DNA of 64,000 nt, from contig NZ_CP027116.1 in assembly GCF_003431975.1 (NCBI RefSeq), forward strand, positions 1,860,001 through 1,924,000, in the 5' to 3' direction. The translations under genes were made by a program, and so were the position numbers. The DNA comes from Bacillus pumilus (GTDB lineage: Bacteria; Bacillota; Bacilli; Bacillales; Bacillaceae). Positions 17,972 through 31,150 of this stretch are shown here, one piece after another; position 1 is the stretch's first letter; each line of letters begins with the position of its first letter. The notes under the pieces are model-generated. The model was not told where the DNA came from and ran no database searches. It was given only the letters and a program-made list of their open reading frames with translations.

Positions 17972-18991
17972 TTATTTTTCTTGTGCTTCGTGGAAGATCT
18001 CTCCGATGATTTCATACGAGCGCATTCTTTCTTGATGGTCAAACATGTCAGAATTAATCATCACTTCGTCTGCTTGAGTAGCTTCTATAAAGGCTTCCAA
18101 TTCTTTTTTCACCTTTTCTTTATCCCCGATCATGGTTGAACTTAATTGTTCATCCACCATTGCCTTTTCATACGGACTCCAAAGGCCGTCCATGCTGTCA
18201 ACAGGCGCTTTGAGTTTCCCTGGAGTATTTCGAATGAGACTCAAGAATCGCTGATAATGTGAAGTGGCCAAATATTCAGCCCGCTCTGTTTGATCTGCAG
18301 CAAAGACCGTCACACCTACCATAGCATATGGCTCTTTTAACACATCAGAAGGTCTAAATGACTGTCTATACAACTCTAGAGCAGGGATTGTATTTTTAGG
18401 TGAGAAATGTGCCGCAAAGGCAAATGGCAATCCAAGCTCTCCTGCAAGCCTTGCGCTAAAACCGCTTGAACCAAGGAGCCAAATCGGAATGTCTAGACCC
18501 TCTCCTGGAACGGCTCTTACATGCTTTTTCACCTGACCGGTTGGTTTGAAATATTGTTGAAGTTCTTCAAGCTGCTCGGGAAAATCTTCTCCGTTATGAA
18601 GATTACGTCTAAGCGCTCTTGCCGTTAACTGATCTGTTCCTGGTGCTCTGCCAAGACCTAAATCAATTCTCCCCGGATACAATGTCTCAAGTGTCCCAAA
18701 TTGTTCAGCAATGACAAGTGAAGAGTGATTTGGGAGCATAATTCCCCCAGATCCTACTCGAATTTTTTCGGTTCCTCCAGCAATATATCCAATTAAGACG
18801 GACGTTGCAGAGCTCGCAACACCTTCCATGTTATGGTGTTCTGCTAGCCAGTATCTATGATAACCCCACTTCTCCGCCTTTTTTGCTAAATCCATACTAT
18901 GTTCAAAAGATTCCTTAATGGTGCCTCCTTCTGTCACAGAGGATAAATTTAAAACGGAATAGGCTGTGCGCTGTAAAACTGATTGACTCAT
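17972..18991 (-). CDS. LLM-class flavin-dependent oxidoreductase (luciferase-like)
   Basis: A 339-residue luciferase-like monooxygenase of the MsnO8/YhbW type. Motifs are [12 protein letters not shown] near residue 45, [33 protein letters not shown], and [30 protein letters not shown]. These proteins use reduced FMN to oxidise small organic compounds; the substrate is not known. The start at 18991 is favoured because GGGGA is 9 bases upstream, rather than a codon 8 residues earlier. It is a single gene, divergent from the collagen-like gene with 185 bases between them. Confidence 0.87.
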   Translation of the reverse strand: MSQSVLQRTAYSVLNLSSVTEGGTIKESFEHSMDLAKKAEKWGYHRYWLAEHHNMEGVASSATSVLIGYIAGGTEKIRVGSGGIMLPNHSSLVIAEQFGTLETLYPGRIDLGLGRAPGTDQLTARALRRNLHNGEDFPEQLEELQQYFKPTGQVKKHVRAVPGEGLDIPIWLLGSSGFSARLAGELGLPFAFAAHFSPKNTIPALELYRQSFRPSDVLKEPYAMVGVTVFAADQTERAEYLATSHYQRFLSLIRNTPGKLKAPVDSMDGLWSPYEKAMVDEQLSSTMIGDKEKVKKELEAFIEATQADEVMINSDMFDHQERMRSYEIIGEIFHEAQEK

Positions 18992-19139
18992 AAATGATGT
19001 CCCCATTTCTGTCAAAAATCATACTAGTTTCATACTTTCAACACCATAACATAAAACGATTTAATTTTTAAATCATTTGATTCGATGAACTTCGAACTAA
19101 AAAATATCATTTAGCTCAATTCCGCTTTTTAAATTTCTA

Positions 19140-19148
19140 CATAGAATA
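19140..19148 (+). promoter_or_regulatory. sigma-K-like -10 element for the collagen-like gene
   Basis: CATAGAATA fits the sigma-K -10 pattern CATANNNTA and lies 15 bases before the AGGAG ribosome site. No clear AC-type -35 is seen. A late mother-cell promoter would suit an exosporium or coat protein. Confidence 0.4.
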
Positions 19149-19164
19149 AAATATTAACTTTTAG

Positions 19165-24879
<5,715 letters not shown>

Positions 24880-24890
24880 ACAAAACGCAT

Positions 24891-24928
24891 AAAGGCTGTC
24901 GAGAAAATCTCGACACCTTTATTTTTTT
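24891..24928 (+). terminator. terminator of the collagen-like gene, formed by the end of the IS remnant
   Basis: A hairpin (TGTCGAG / CTCGACA with outer AAAGG / CCTTT pairing) followed by a T run lies just past the collagen-like gene stop. Its core, from 24894, is the terminal hairpin of the IS1182-like element, also found at 32673-32696. The gene therefore uses IS DNA to end transcription. Confidence 0.75.
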
Positions 24929-25481
24929 CCTTAAAGTTCCCATTCCCCCGTTTTATAATAGAGAAAAGCATACTAAAGGAAGGTGTTTTTCTCATGTTCC
25001 ACACTAGAAATTTTTCTCAGCACGAAGCCGAATTGTATTGCTAGATCAACTGGTCGAACCTCTTCTTTTATGTTTAAGGAATTTTTTCCGTGTACATCTC
25101 GATCTTCTTGGATTGTTTCTTCTAAATCATTTATATAGTTCTGGGTACCTTGGTCAAACGTTTTTCTCGTATATTTATGTTTATTGACATTGGCTTTAAG
25201 ATTAGTTGAATCAATCATCTGTCTGACTCTGGAAAAGAGCTATATCAAAAAAGAAAAGAAAAAATTGAGCGAAGCTTTGCAGATTTAAAAACAACTGCAC
25301 GTGCTTCGCTACTGCCCTCTGGGGGGAAACAAAACGTGAGTGAGCAAGTTCTTCTTACAGTTGCGTGCCAGAACATGAAGAAGATTGCCACACTCCTAGC
25401 GAAGCTAGATTAGGTGTGTGGGAGGCCTTACTTACACTAAGCATAAAAAAATTGTAGAAAAACATGAGTTTCTCTACAATC
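24894..25481 (+). mobile_element. scrambled remnant of an IS1182-like element
   Basis: Compared by eye with the intact copy at 31151-32696, three parts are seen. From 24894 to about 25060 is the 5' end in forward orientation (terminal hairpin, RBS, start MFHTRN, then a frameshifted N-terminus). From about 25061 to 25216 is an internal transposase piece (residues ~145-200, KANVNKHKYTRKT, NYINDLEE) in the reverse orientation. From about 25219 to 25481 is the 3' end, forward again (LEKSYIKKEKKKLSEA..., the C-terminal hairpin at 25451-25481). Stops and frameshifts are frequent. No direct repeats flank it, so the ends do not come from one clean insertion. Confidence 0.85.
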
Positions 25482-26056
25482 TGGTAAAGTTTTATCAGCC
25501 TTTCTTTTTTTATGTCTTCTATTATGTTTATACAGTGTTCAATATCATTAGATTGCAAGAGGTGAAAAATAGATTGGATGACGGTAAACTCTAAATTCCA
25601 CCATTCTAATAACTGAAGTTTTTCGATGATTTCAGATGAAAATCGGTATTTCATGAGCTGCTGCGGATTTCCAGCGGCAATTGCATATGGTGGCACATCT
25701 TTTGTGATCACACTATTTGCTCCGATTACTGCTCCGTTCCCTATACATACTCCTGACATAATCGTCGCGCCATATCCAATCCATACGTCGTGCCCTATGT
25801 GTACATCTCCTTTCGATTTGGGATGTCCTTTAATGTGGGCAGCTTCCTTGAAAATTTGATTAAACGGATACGTTGTGACCCAATCTGTACGGTGTTCACC
25901 GCCAAGGAAAATTTTCACTTCGTTTGCGATGGAACAAAACTTTCCGATGTTTAATGTTGTTCCTTCCCCCCATGTCAGCACTTGGAAATCTGGTCCGGCA
26001 TAAGAAAAATCACCGATATTGTACGAACTCAATTCACTTCTTTGATTCAAATACAT
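25355..26056 (-). CDS. CatB-like hexapeptide acetyltransferase with IS-derived C-terminus
   Basis: A xenobiotic/streptogramin-type O-acetyltransferase (Vat/CatB family). The left-handed beta-helix repeats are clear (IGKFCSIANEVKIFLGG, GDVHIGHDVWIGYGATIMSGV, IGNGAVIGANSVITKDVPP) and the catalytic His lies in GGEHRTDWVTTYPF. An RBS AAGGAGG precedes the ATG. After about residue 192 (IKLYQ) the frame enters the terminal hairpin of the IS remnant, and the last ~40 residues (IVEKLMFFYNFF... to the stop) are encoded by IS sequence. The natural end is therefore lost. Family members are around 210 residues, so the catalytic domain is largely present and the protein could still work. It would modify small molecules, but the substrate is unknown. 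Confidence 0.8.
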   Translation of the reverse strand: MYLNQRSELSSYNIGDFSYAGPDFQVLTWGEGTTLNIGKFCSIANEVKIFLGGEHRTDWVTTYPFNQIFKEAAHIKGHPKSKGDVHIGHDVWIGYGATIMSGVCIGNGAVIGANSVITKDVPPYAIAAGNPQQLMKYRFSSEIIEKLQLLEWWNLEFTVIQSIFHLLQSNDIEHCINIIEDIKKERLIKLYQIVEKLMFFYNFFMLSVSKASHTPNLASLGVWQSSSCSGTQL

Positions 26057-26120
26057 AGAAGATCAGACCTCCTTAAAAGTGATAGATCTTCGTATGTATA
26101 TGCTGCTTCACACTCTTACA

Positions 26121-27488
26121 TTATGACTGCACAAGCGCTACAATCTGTTTTTTCTTCCATACGAGCTTATAGTAGCCGTATTGAAGGAGTAAGTTCACAA
26201 AGAAAGCTGCAGGATAGCCAATCCAGATGCCTTTAATGCCAAGAGATGTGTAATGCGATAGCACATAAGCGACTGGTACTTCTACAAGCCAAATGGAACA
26301 AATACTAAAGATCGTTGGCCATAGCACTGTTCCACTTGCTCTCATCGTTGCTGCAACAATTTGGGCAGTTCCAAAAATAAGATAGCTCCATAATGTAATG
26401 ACGACTAAGCTATAGGCAATGTCAATCGTCTTAGAATCTGTTAAAAAGATAGATAAAATCTGCGGTGCAAAAAGATAAACGATGATAATGATGAACCCGC
26501 CTATGGCAAAATTGAGCCCCAGCCCAATTTTTATTACATCTTTCAGCCGATTGATATTCCCTGCACCGATGAATTGTGCTGCAAAGATAGAGACTGCAAT
26601 ACCAAGGCTCACCGCCGGCATCTGCACATAGCTCACAACTTGATTGACAACACCATAGGCAGCAGTCGCCTGTGATCCATAATCATTGACAAAAGAAATA
26701 ACAGCAATTTCTGATAAAGAAATAAGAATCATATTAATGCTCGATGGAATGCTGAGCTTTAACAGCGTTTTAAGTAGATCCCCTTTCATTAATAAATGCT
26801 TTCTAACCGATGCATCGATGCGAAGCGGGTGCTTTGTTTTATATAAGTAGAATTGTAGAATGATAAATGTCACAATGGTTGATATCACAGAAGCATACGC
26901 AGCGCCGTATAAACCGAATGCCGGCAGTCCTAGCCAGCCAAATAATAAAATAGGCAGCATTAAAATATTCGTTGCTGTACTAATCATTAAGAAATAAAAA
27001 GGTGTTTTTGAATCCCCTGTTCCTCGAAGAAAGGTCGTGTAAACAAAATAAAGAAATAAGATCGGCATTGAAATGAATAGAATTCTAGCATATGCGGCAC
27101 TTTCCGCCACAATATTAGCGGGTGTTCCCATGAGATTTAGAATGTCAGTTGCAAAAAAACCTCCAATGATTGCTAAAGAAAGTCCGATTAAAAAAGTGAA
27201 TGAAAGCGTTGTACCAATAATTTCTTTTAATCTTTGTTCATTTTTGGCTCCATACGCTTGTCCAATAAGGATTGAACTTCCTGATCCAATCCCAATGGAA
27301 AAAGAAACGAGTAAAAAGAAAAGCGGAAAGAATGCAGAAATTGCAGCTACTGCATCCTCTCCTATCCATCTACCAACAAGGACGATGGAGACAAGCTGTC
27401 CGATTGATTGCAATATATTGCTAAGCAAAAGCGGGACGAGAAAAATGGACATGGTTTTTACTAAAGATTGATTATTATCTAACGTCAT
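26121..27488 (-). CDS. MATE-family multidrug efflux protein
   Basis: A 455-residue protein with about twelve membrane segments in two similar halves of six. The N-terminal half starts LVKTMSIFLVPLLLSNILQSIGQLV and contains the GIGSGSSILIGQAYGAKN motif, repeated in the second half as LGIAVSIFAAQFIGAGN. MATE proteins expel cationic drugs and toxic metabolites in exchange for sodium or protons. The RBS AAGGAG is 7 bases before the start. It is transcribed towards the acetyltransferase; the 64-base gap makes an operon possible. Confidence 0.9.
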   Translation of the reverse strand: MTLDNNQSLVKTMSIFLVPLLLSNILQSIGQLVSIVLVGRWIGEDAVAAISAFFPLFFLLVSFSIGIGSGSSILIGQAYGAKNEQRLKEIIGTTLSFTFLIGLSLAIIGGFFATDILNLMGTPANIVAESAAYARILFISMPILFLYFVYTTFLRGTGDSKTPFYFLMISTATNILMLPILLFGWLGLPAFGLYGAAYASVISTIVTFIILQFYLYKTKHPLRIDASVRKHLLMKGDLLKTLLKLSIPSSINMILISLSEIAVISFVNDYGSQATAAYGVVNQVVSYVQMPAVSLGIAVSIFAAQFIGAGNINRLKDVIKIGLGLNFAIGGFIIIIVYLFAPQILSIFLTDSKTIDIAYSLVVITLWSYLIFGTAQIVAATMRASGTVLWPTIFSICSIWLVEVPVAYVLSHYTSLGIKGIWIGYPAAFFVNLLLQYGYYKLVWKKKQIVALVQS

Positions 27489-27507
27489 GATGGTTCTCCT
27501 TCTCTAT

Positions 27508-28992
27508 CTAAAGATCCTCAGCTAAAATGCTGACAATGTGGTCTTCTATCTCTTTTCCTTTTTCGTCGTCTACAAGATGATTTAACAAAATGGAAAAAGC
27601 GAGCGTCTTTCCGCTCTTCGTGTCAATATAACCAGAAAGTGTACTGACTGTAGTTAATGAGCCTGTTTTTGCACGTACTTTTTTTAGTGTTGCAGGTTCT
27701 TTTAATCTGTTCCTTAACGTCCCCCCTACCATTCGGTCACTTGCCCCTGCTAACGGAAGCGAATGTTCATAAGTCTTAAACCATTTTTCCTTTTGAATGT
27801 TTGTTAAAAATAACGTAAGCTGGTTGGCAGAAATAAGGTTAATAGGTGATATACCTGACCCATCTCGCAGCACTGCATGAGATGGATCGATGCCGAATGC
27901 AGGAAGCCGTTCATTCATCACATCCAGTCCAGCATCAAAGCTCCCTTTGTTCTTGACTTGTTTTCCAAGTTCCTTCAGCAGCATTTCTGCATGGGTATTG
28001 TTGCTGAGTTTCATCATGGGAACAAGGAGCTCTGATAAAGGCATCGATGAATGGGTGGCCATTTTTTTGGCTTTTTTAGGAACTTGTTTTATTTTAAGCG
28101 GTCCTTTTACTTGAATCCCTTCCGCCTTTAACGCTCGCTTCATTAAATCTAACGCATAAGAGGTTGGCTCCCATAATGCTACCCATTGCCTAGATGAACT
28201 GGCTTTAACCGGAATGGTTCCAGTCAAAGTAATCTTGTTGGTGCCGTGAGAGCGATCAAAAGAAATTTTCTTTTTTCCGCCTTCTCTTACGGTTTTAACT
28301 TGATTCATAACTTGAGTCACTGAAGTCTTCGGGATGATGTTGTAGGTCGCTTTTTGCCCTTCTTTTTTGCCTGGCTTTACTTCGAGAATGACGGTTCCAG
28401 CATCATAATCTTGATTTGGTGAAGCCGTGAGAGCAGAGATTTGTGCTCCGTAATATTGATCCTCATCACTCCATGGCAAATCAATTGAATATCTCGTGTC
28501 ATCATACCATGTATCGTCTGCTGCAAGCTGTCCGCGAATCGTATGTATTCCGGCCTTTTTCACTTGTTTGGCGAGTGCTGTAAAATCCTCTTCTAATAAA
28601 GTCGGATCTCCAGTACCACGAAGATACAGATTACCATGTAACGTTTTCTTATGAATAGAACCATCTATCCAGATGTCTGTAGGAAATGTGTGTGTTTCTC
28701 CAAGTATATCAAGAGCGATGGCTGATGTGAGCAGTTTCATATTAGAAGCAGGAGTAAGACGAATATCGGCTTGATGTTCATAAAGAAGAGAGGTGTCAGA
28801 AGTATCGCGGACGCTGATGCCGGTGATTGCGCCCTCTAAATCAGGTGCTGCTCGGATGAATTCATCCAAAGCCGTCACCCAAGGCAGTGAATCATCGCGA
28901 GCTGTAAGATGTTCTTCTTTTGCTGAAAAAGAGAGAAATAAAATCGACAGGATACATATTTGTAAAAACAAGATTTGTGAAAAGCGCTTCAC
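27508..28992 (-). CDS. dacC: PBP4a, D-alanyl-D-alanine carboxypeptidase/endopeptidase (DacC)
   Basis: A 494-residue class C low-molecular-mass penicillin-binding protein that trims peptidoglycan stem peptides and cuts cross-links. It has an N-terminal signal segment (MKRFSQILFLQICILSILFL). Active-site motifs are present: SNMK (S83, K86), SNN (S330-N332) and KTG (K442-G444). A large insertion between the first and second motifs, typical of PBP4/DacB-type enzymes, is present. The start is GTG at 28992 with AGGAGG six bases upstream. A strong sigma-A promoter lies at 29039-29067 with a LexA-like dyad in its spacer. The MATE gene starts 19 bases downstream, so the two may be read together. Confidence 0.92.
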   Translation of the reverse strand: MKRFSQILFLQICILSILFLSFSAKEEHLTARDDSLPWVTALDEFIRAAPDLEGAITGISVRDTSDTSLLYEHQADIRLTPASNMKLLTSAIALDILGETHTFPTDIWIDGSIHKKTLHGNLYLRGTGDPTLLEEDFTALAKQVKKAGIHTIRGQLAADDTWYDDTRYSIDLPWSDEDQYYGAQISALTASPNQDYDAGTVILEVKPGKKEGQKATYNIIPKTSVTQVMNQVKTVREGGKKKISFDRSHGTNKITLTGTIPVKASSSRQWVALWEPTSYALDLMKRALKAEGIQVKGPLKIKQVPKKAKKMATHSSMPLSELLVPMMKLSNNTHAEMLLKELGKQVKNKGSFDAGLDVMNERLPAFGIDPSHAVLRDGSGISPINLISANQLTLFLTNIQKEKWFKTYEHSLPLAGASDRMVGGTLRNRLKEPATLKKVRAKTGSLTTVSTLSGYIDTKSGKTLAFSILLNHLVDDEKGKEIEDHIVSILAEDL

Positions 28993-29038
28993 ACAATCCC
29001 TCCTTTTTTGTCGCAGCCAATTTTAGAAGAATATGTTC

Positions 29039-29067
29039 ATTATACACAAAAGAACGTTTGTTCTCAA
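29039..29067 (-). promoter_or_regulatory. dacC promoter with overlapping LexA-like dyad
   Basis: On the reverse strand the -35 is TTGAGA (29067-29062), the spacer is 17 bases and the -10 is TATAAT (29044-29039). Inside the spacer, at 29052-29063, is GAACAAACGTTC, which has the core of the B. subtilis LexA box (GAACRNRYGTTY). The flanking C and C/G of the consensus are missing. Confidence 0.6.
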
Positions 29068-29082
29068 AGGTTTTTTAAACAG

Positions 29083-29111
29083 AAAAATCAGCTTTCTTTG
29101 ACGAAAACTGA
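29083..29111 (-). terminator. terminator of the pectin methylesterase gene
   Basis: On the reverse strand TCAGTTTTC and GAAAGCTGA (arms at 29103-29111 and 29088-29096) pair with one wobble, followed by a T run. Confidence 0.65.
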
Positions 29112-29119
29112 CAAGCTCT

Positions 29120-30100
29120 TTACCTTTTTTCTGGGTTCCAGCCATCGGTTCCGCCAAGAACAGCTTGCACCGTGATTTGACTCGCTTCGTTTTTCGTTAA
29201 AATACTGGACCATTTTACACGGTTTGTTGCGTTGCCTCCCGCCCCAGTCGATCCGTATTCTTTATATCTTGCTGTTCTTTCGTTATCCCGGTTATTCCAA
29301 TTATGCCATCCCTCTGCTTTTATATGATCATCCATTTTTGTATGGAGGAATGTGACAGCGGAATGAGGCCTCCACGGGCGTCCCAAATAAACTGATTGAG
29401 TAGCTGTCGTCCCCTTCTTCAACGTAGAATCAATGAATACATAGCCATACTTTTGCGCTTCTGTTGTGGATGCTGCAGTAATATACCCATTTCCAAGACT
29501 TTTTATTTCAGCTCTTTTGAACACTGCTGTGGCTGATCCAAAAATAAAATCGACCGTGCCCTCGATATAGCAGTTTTCATAATATTGCCGGCCTGTACCT
29601 GTTGCATAAAGTGTATCCTGATAGCCTAAAACCCGTATTTGTTTAAACACAGCCCGGTCGCCAGACACGTACAGTGCAACTGCCTGACCAGCATGTCTGC
29701 CAGCTGTATTTTGAAAGGTGATATTTTCTGCATAAAAATCGTTCGCACGAATCATTGTGCTTGAGCTATTTGTTGTGCTGCCAGTACTTGCATTTGTATC
29801 ATCATACGTCAAAATCGTCTTGTACTGATTTTCGCCTACAAAGGACACGTGCGGTTTATTTTGCGGAAGCAGAATTTTTTCTTTATACACACCATTTTTA
29901 ATATAGATCGTTATCTGTTGTTGATTGTTCGCTGGAATGGCATCAATGGCAGACTGAACGGTTCGAAACGGAGCATTTCCCTTTTGGTCGACCACAAGAA
30001 CGCGGTTTGTTTGGTTCTGATGTCCAGCTGCTTGAAGTGAAGCTGAGTCAAAAAGAAATAAAGACAAGACGAATATAAACCATATCTTTCCATACTTCAT
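29120..30100 (-). CDS. secreted pectin methylesterase (CE8)
   Basis: A 326-residue exported pectinesterase that removes methyl groups from polygalacturonate. The signal peptide runs MKYGKIWFIFVLSLFLFDSASLQA with cleavage near Ala-Ala-Gly. The CE8 motifs are all present: GVYKEKI, GQAVALYV, GYQDTLY (first catalytic Asp), GTVDFIFGSA (second catalytic Asp) and LGRPWRPH (substrate-binding Arg and Trp). The start at 30100 is supported by AGGAGG nine bases upstream; a start 11 codons earlier would place charged residues before the signal peptide. A cre-like site sits 18 bases above the start. Together with the xylanase genes it points to growth on plant cell walls. Confidence 0.92.
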   Translation of the reverse strand: MKYGKIWFIFVLSLFLFDSASLQAAGHQNQTNRVLVVDQKGNAPFRTVQSAIDAIPANNQQQITIYIKNGVYKEKILLPQNKPHVSFVGENQYKTILTYDDTNASTGSTTNSSSTMIRANDFYAENITFQNTAGRHAGQAVALYVSGDRAVFKQIRVLGYQDTLYATGTGRQYYENCYIEGTVDFIFGSATAVFKRAEIKSLGNGYITAASTTEAQKYGYVFIDSTLKKGTTATQSVYLGRPWRPHSAVTFLHTKMDDHIKAEGWHNWNNRDNERTARYKEYGSTGAGGNATNRVKWSSILTKNEASQITVQAVLGGTDGWNPEKR

Positions 30101-30118
30101 CACACATCTCCTCCTCTT

Positions 30119-30132
30119 TGTGAACGTTTTCA
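30119..30132. promoter_or_regulatory. cre-like site (CcpA operator) for the pectin methylesterase gene
   Basis: TGTGAACGTTTTCA matches every position of TGWNANCGNTNWCA, on both strands. It lies just upstream of the pectinesterase ribosome site, where CcpA would block transcription. Confidence 0.65.
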
Positions 30133-30168
30133 TTCAAACATTCTTTTTGATCCTATTCATGATACGCA

Positions 30169-30202
30169 CAAAAAAACACCCACTTATTGATGTGATGGAT
30201 GT
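30169..30202 (-). terminator. terminator of the DUF421 gene
   Basis: On the reverse strand ACATCCA (30202-30196) and TGGGTGT (30182-30176) pair with one wobble, then a long T run. It overlaps the DUF421 stop codon. Confidence 0.65.
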
Positions 30203-30888
30203 TTTTTAGACTTTTCATATTTCATTGCATACATCCCTTCATTTTCAATCCATTCACAAAATAGAACGTCTCGATAGGAAGAAATATGCTGCTTTTTTAA
30301 TTGCTCACTCAGCCATGTTTCATCAAAGCCGGCTTCTTGTAAATCTTCTTTTAAAATTTCACCGTCAATAATAAACGTTCTAGGCAACTTGACTTCTTTT
30401 CCCTTCACGTTCACATCTTCTGCGGTGGCTGTTGCGTATTTCATTTTCGGAAGCACGCTCACCGAGCCGTCTGTTTCCAAAATGGCATATTCAATTTCAT
30501 TCAGAGCAAAATGACCCTTCGCGCGAATCAGTGTTTGCAGCTGATTGATATCCAGCATATTTCTCTTCAAGCGATTGTAGCGAATCTTCCCTTGATCAAT
30601 GACAAGCGTAGGTCTTCCTTCTAAAAAGGCTCGAATACCTTTAAAGCGTTGTGAAAGCAATTCAACTGTATAAATGAGAACGCCCCATACCGCCACAGCA
30701 AATAAAATGTGCTGAATCTTAACCTCTGGATCAAAAATGGCATTTCCGACCATTTCACCTAAAATCAGTGCAGAAATAAAATCAAACGGCGTGATTTGTG
30801 CAAACTGTGTTTTCCCTAATAATTTTGTAATAATAAACAAGGCGAAAAACCCGATAAAGAGTTCAATCAATATACTAAGAAACGGCAC
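30184..30888 (-). CDS. DUF421 (YetF-like) membrane protein
   Basis: A 234-residue member of the DUF421 family. Three membrane segments near the N-terminus (PFLSILIELFIGFFALFIITK, then FAQITPFDFISALILGEMVG and ILFAVAVWGVLIYTVELL) are followed by a cytosolic/outer domain with GRPTLVIDQGKIRYNRLKRN and the conserved FEYAILET-like strand IEYAILETDGSVSVLPK. The start is GTG at 30888 because GGAAGG is 7 bases upstream; the codons before it are part of a leader. The function of the family is unclear; some members affect spore germination or membrane integrity in Bacillus. Confidence 0.85.
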   Translation of the reverse strand: MPFLSILIELFIGFFALFIITKLLGKTQFAQITPFDFISALILGEMVGNAIFDPEVKIQHILFAVAVWGVLIYTVELLSQRFKGIRAFLEGRPTLVIDQGKIRYNRLKRNMLDINQLQTLIRAKGHFALNEIEYAILETDGSVSVLPKMKYATATAEDVNVKGKEVKLPRTFIIDGEILKEDLQEAGFDETWLSEQLKKQHISSYRDVLFCEWIENEGMYAMKYEKSKKHPSHQ

Positions 30889-30991
30889 AAAGATTCCTTC
30901 CTTTCTTGCTGCATTTACATACAGCATATACATGAAAGGAAGGATTTAAACTACTTAAGAAGGCAATGAAATAAAGATCTCGTTCCCTCGA

Positions 30992-31114
30992 TCAATGTTG
31001 CATACGTTTTGACTCAACCTTGATCAGGTGCTTGAGTGTTCCCTCATTTTGACTGACTGGTTCTTCCCACACAGCTGTCTCAAAAACAAATAAATCACCA
31101 GCTACAAAAAGCAT
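30992..31114 (-). pseudogene. possible 3' fragment of an unidentified gene beside the IS
   Basis: A 40-codon reading frame (LFVAGDLFVFETAVWEEP... to LIKVESKRMQH, then stop) begins directly next to the terminator copy left of the IS. It has no ribosome site and no known family that I recognise. The protein-like composition suggests the end of a lost gene, but it could be chance. The rest of 30889-31115 shows no gene. Confidence 0.3.
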
Positions 31115-31115
31115 A

Positions 31116-31149
31116 AAAAGCCATGACCACTCTTGGGTCATGGCTTTTC
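31116..31149 (-). repeat. terminator hairpin, duplicate copy left of the IS
   Basis: A 34-base direct repeat that matches 32699-32732 with one change (G here, A there). It forms a perfect 13-base stem (AAAAGCCATGACC / GGTCATGGCTTTT). It looks like the gltB terminator duplicated when the IS inserted. Confidence 0.8.
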
Positions 31150-31150
31150 A

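Noticed and set aside
24973..25218. An 81-codon reverse frame that looks like a small transposase-like gene
   Set aside because: It is the inverted internal piece of the IS remnant joined to unrelated frame; it has no start signals.
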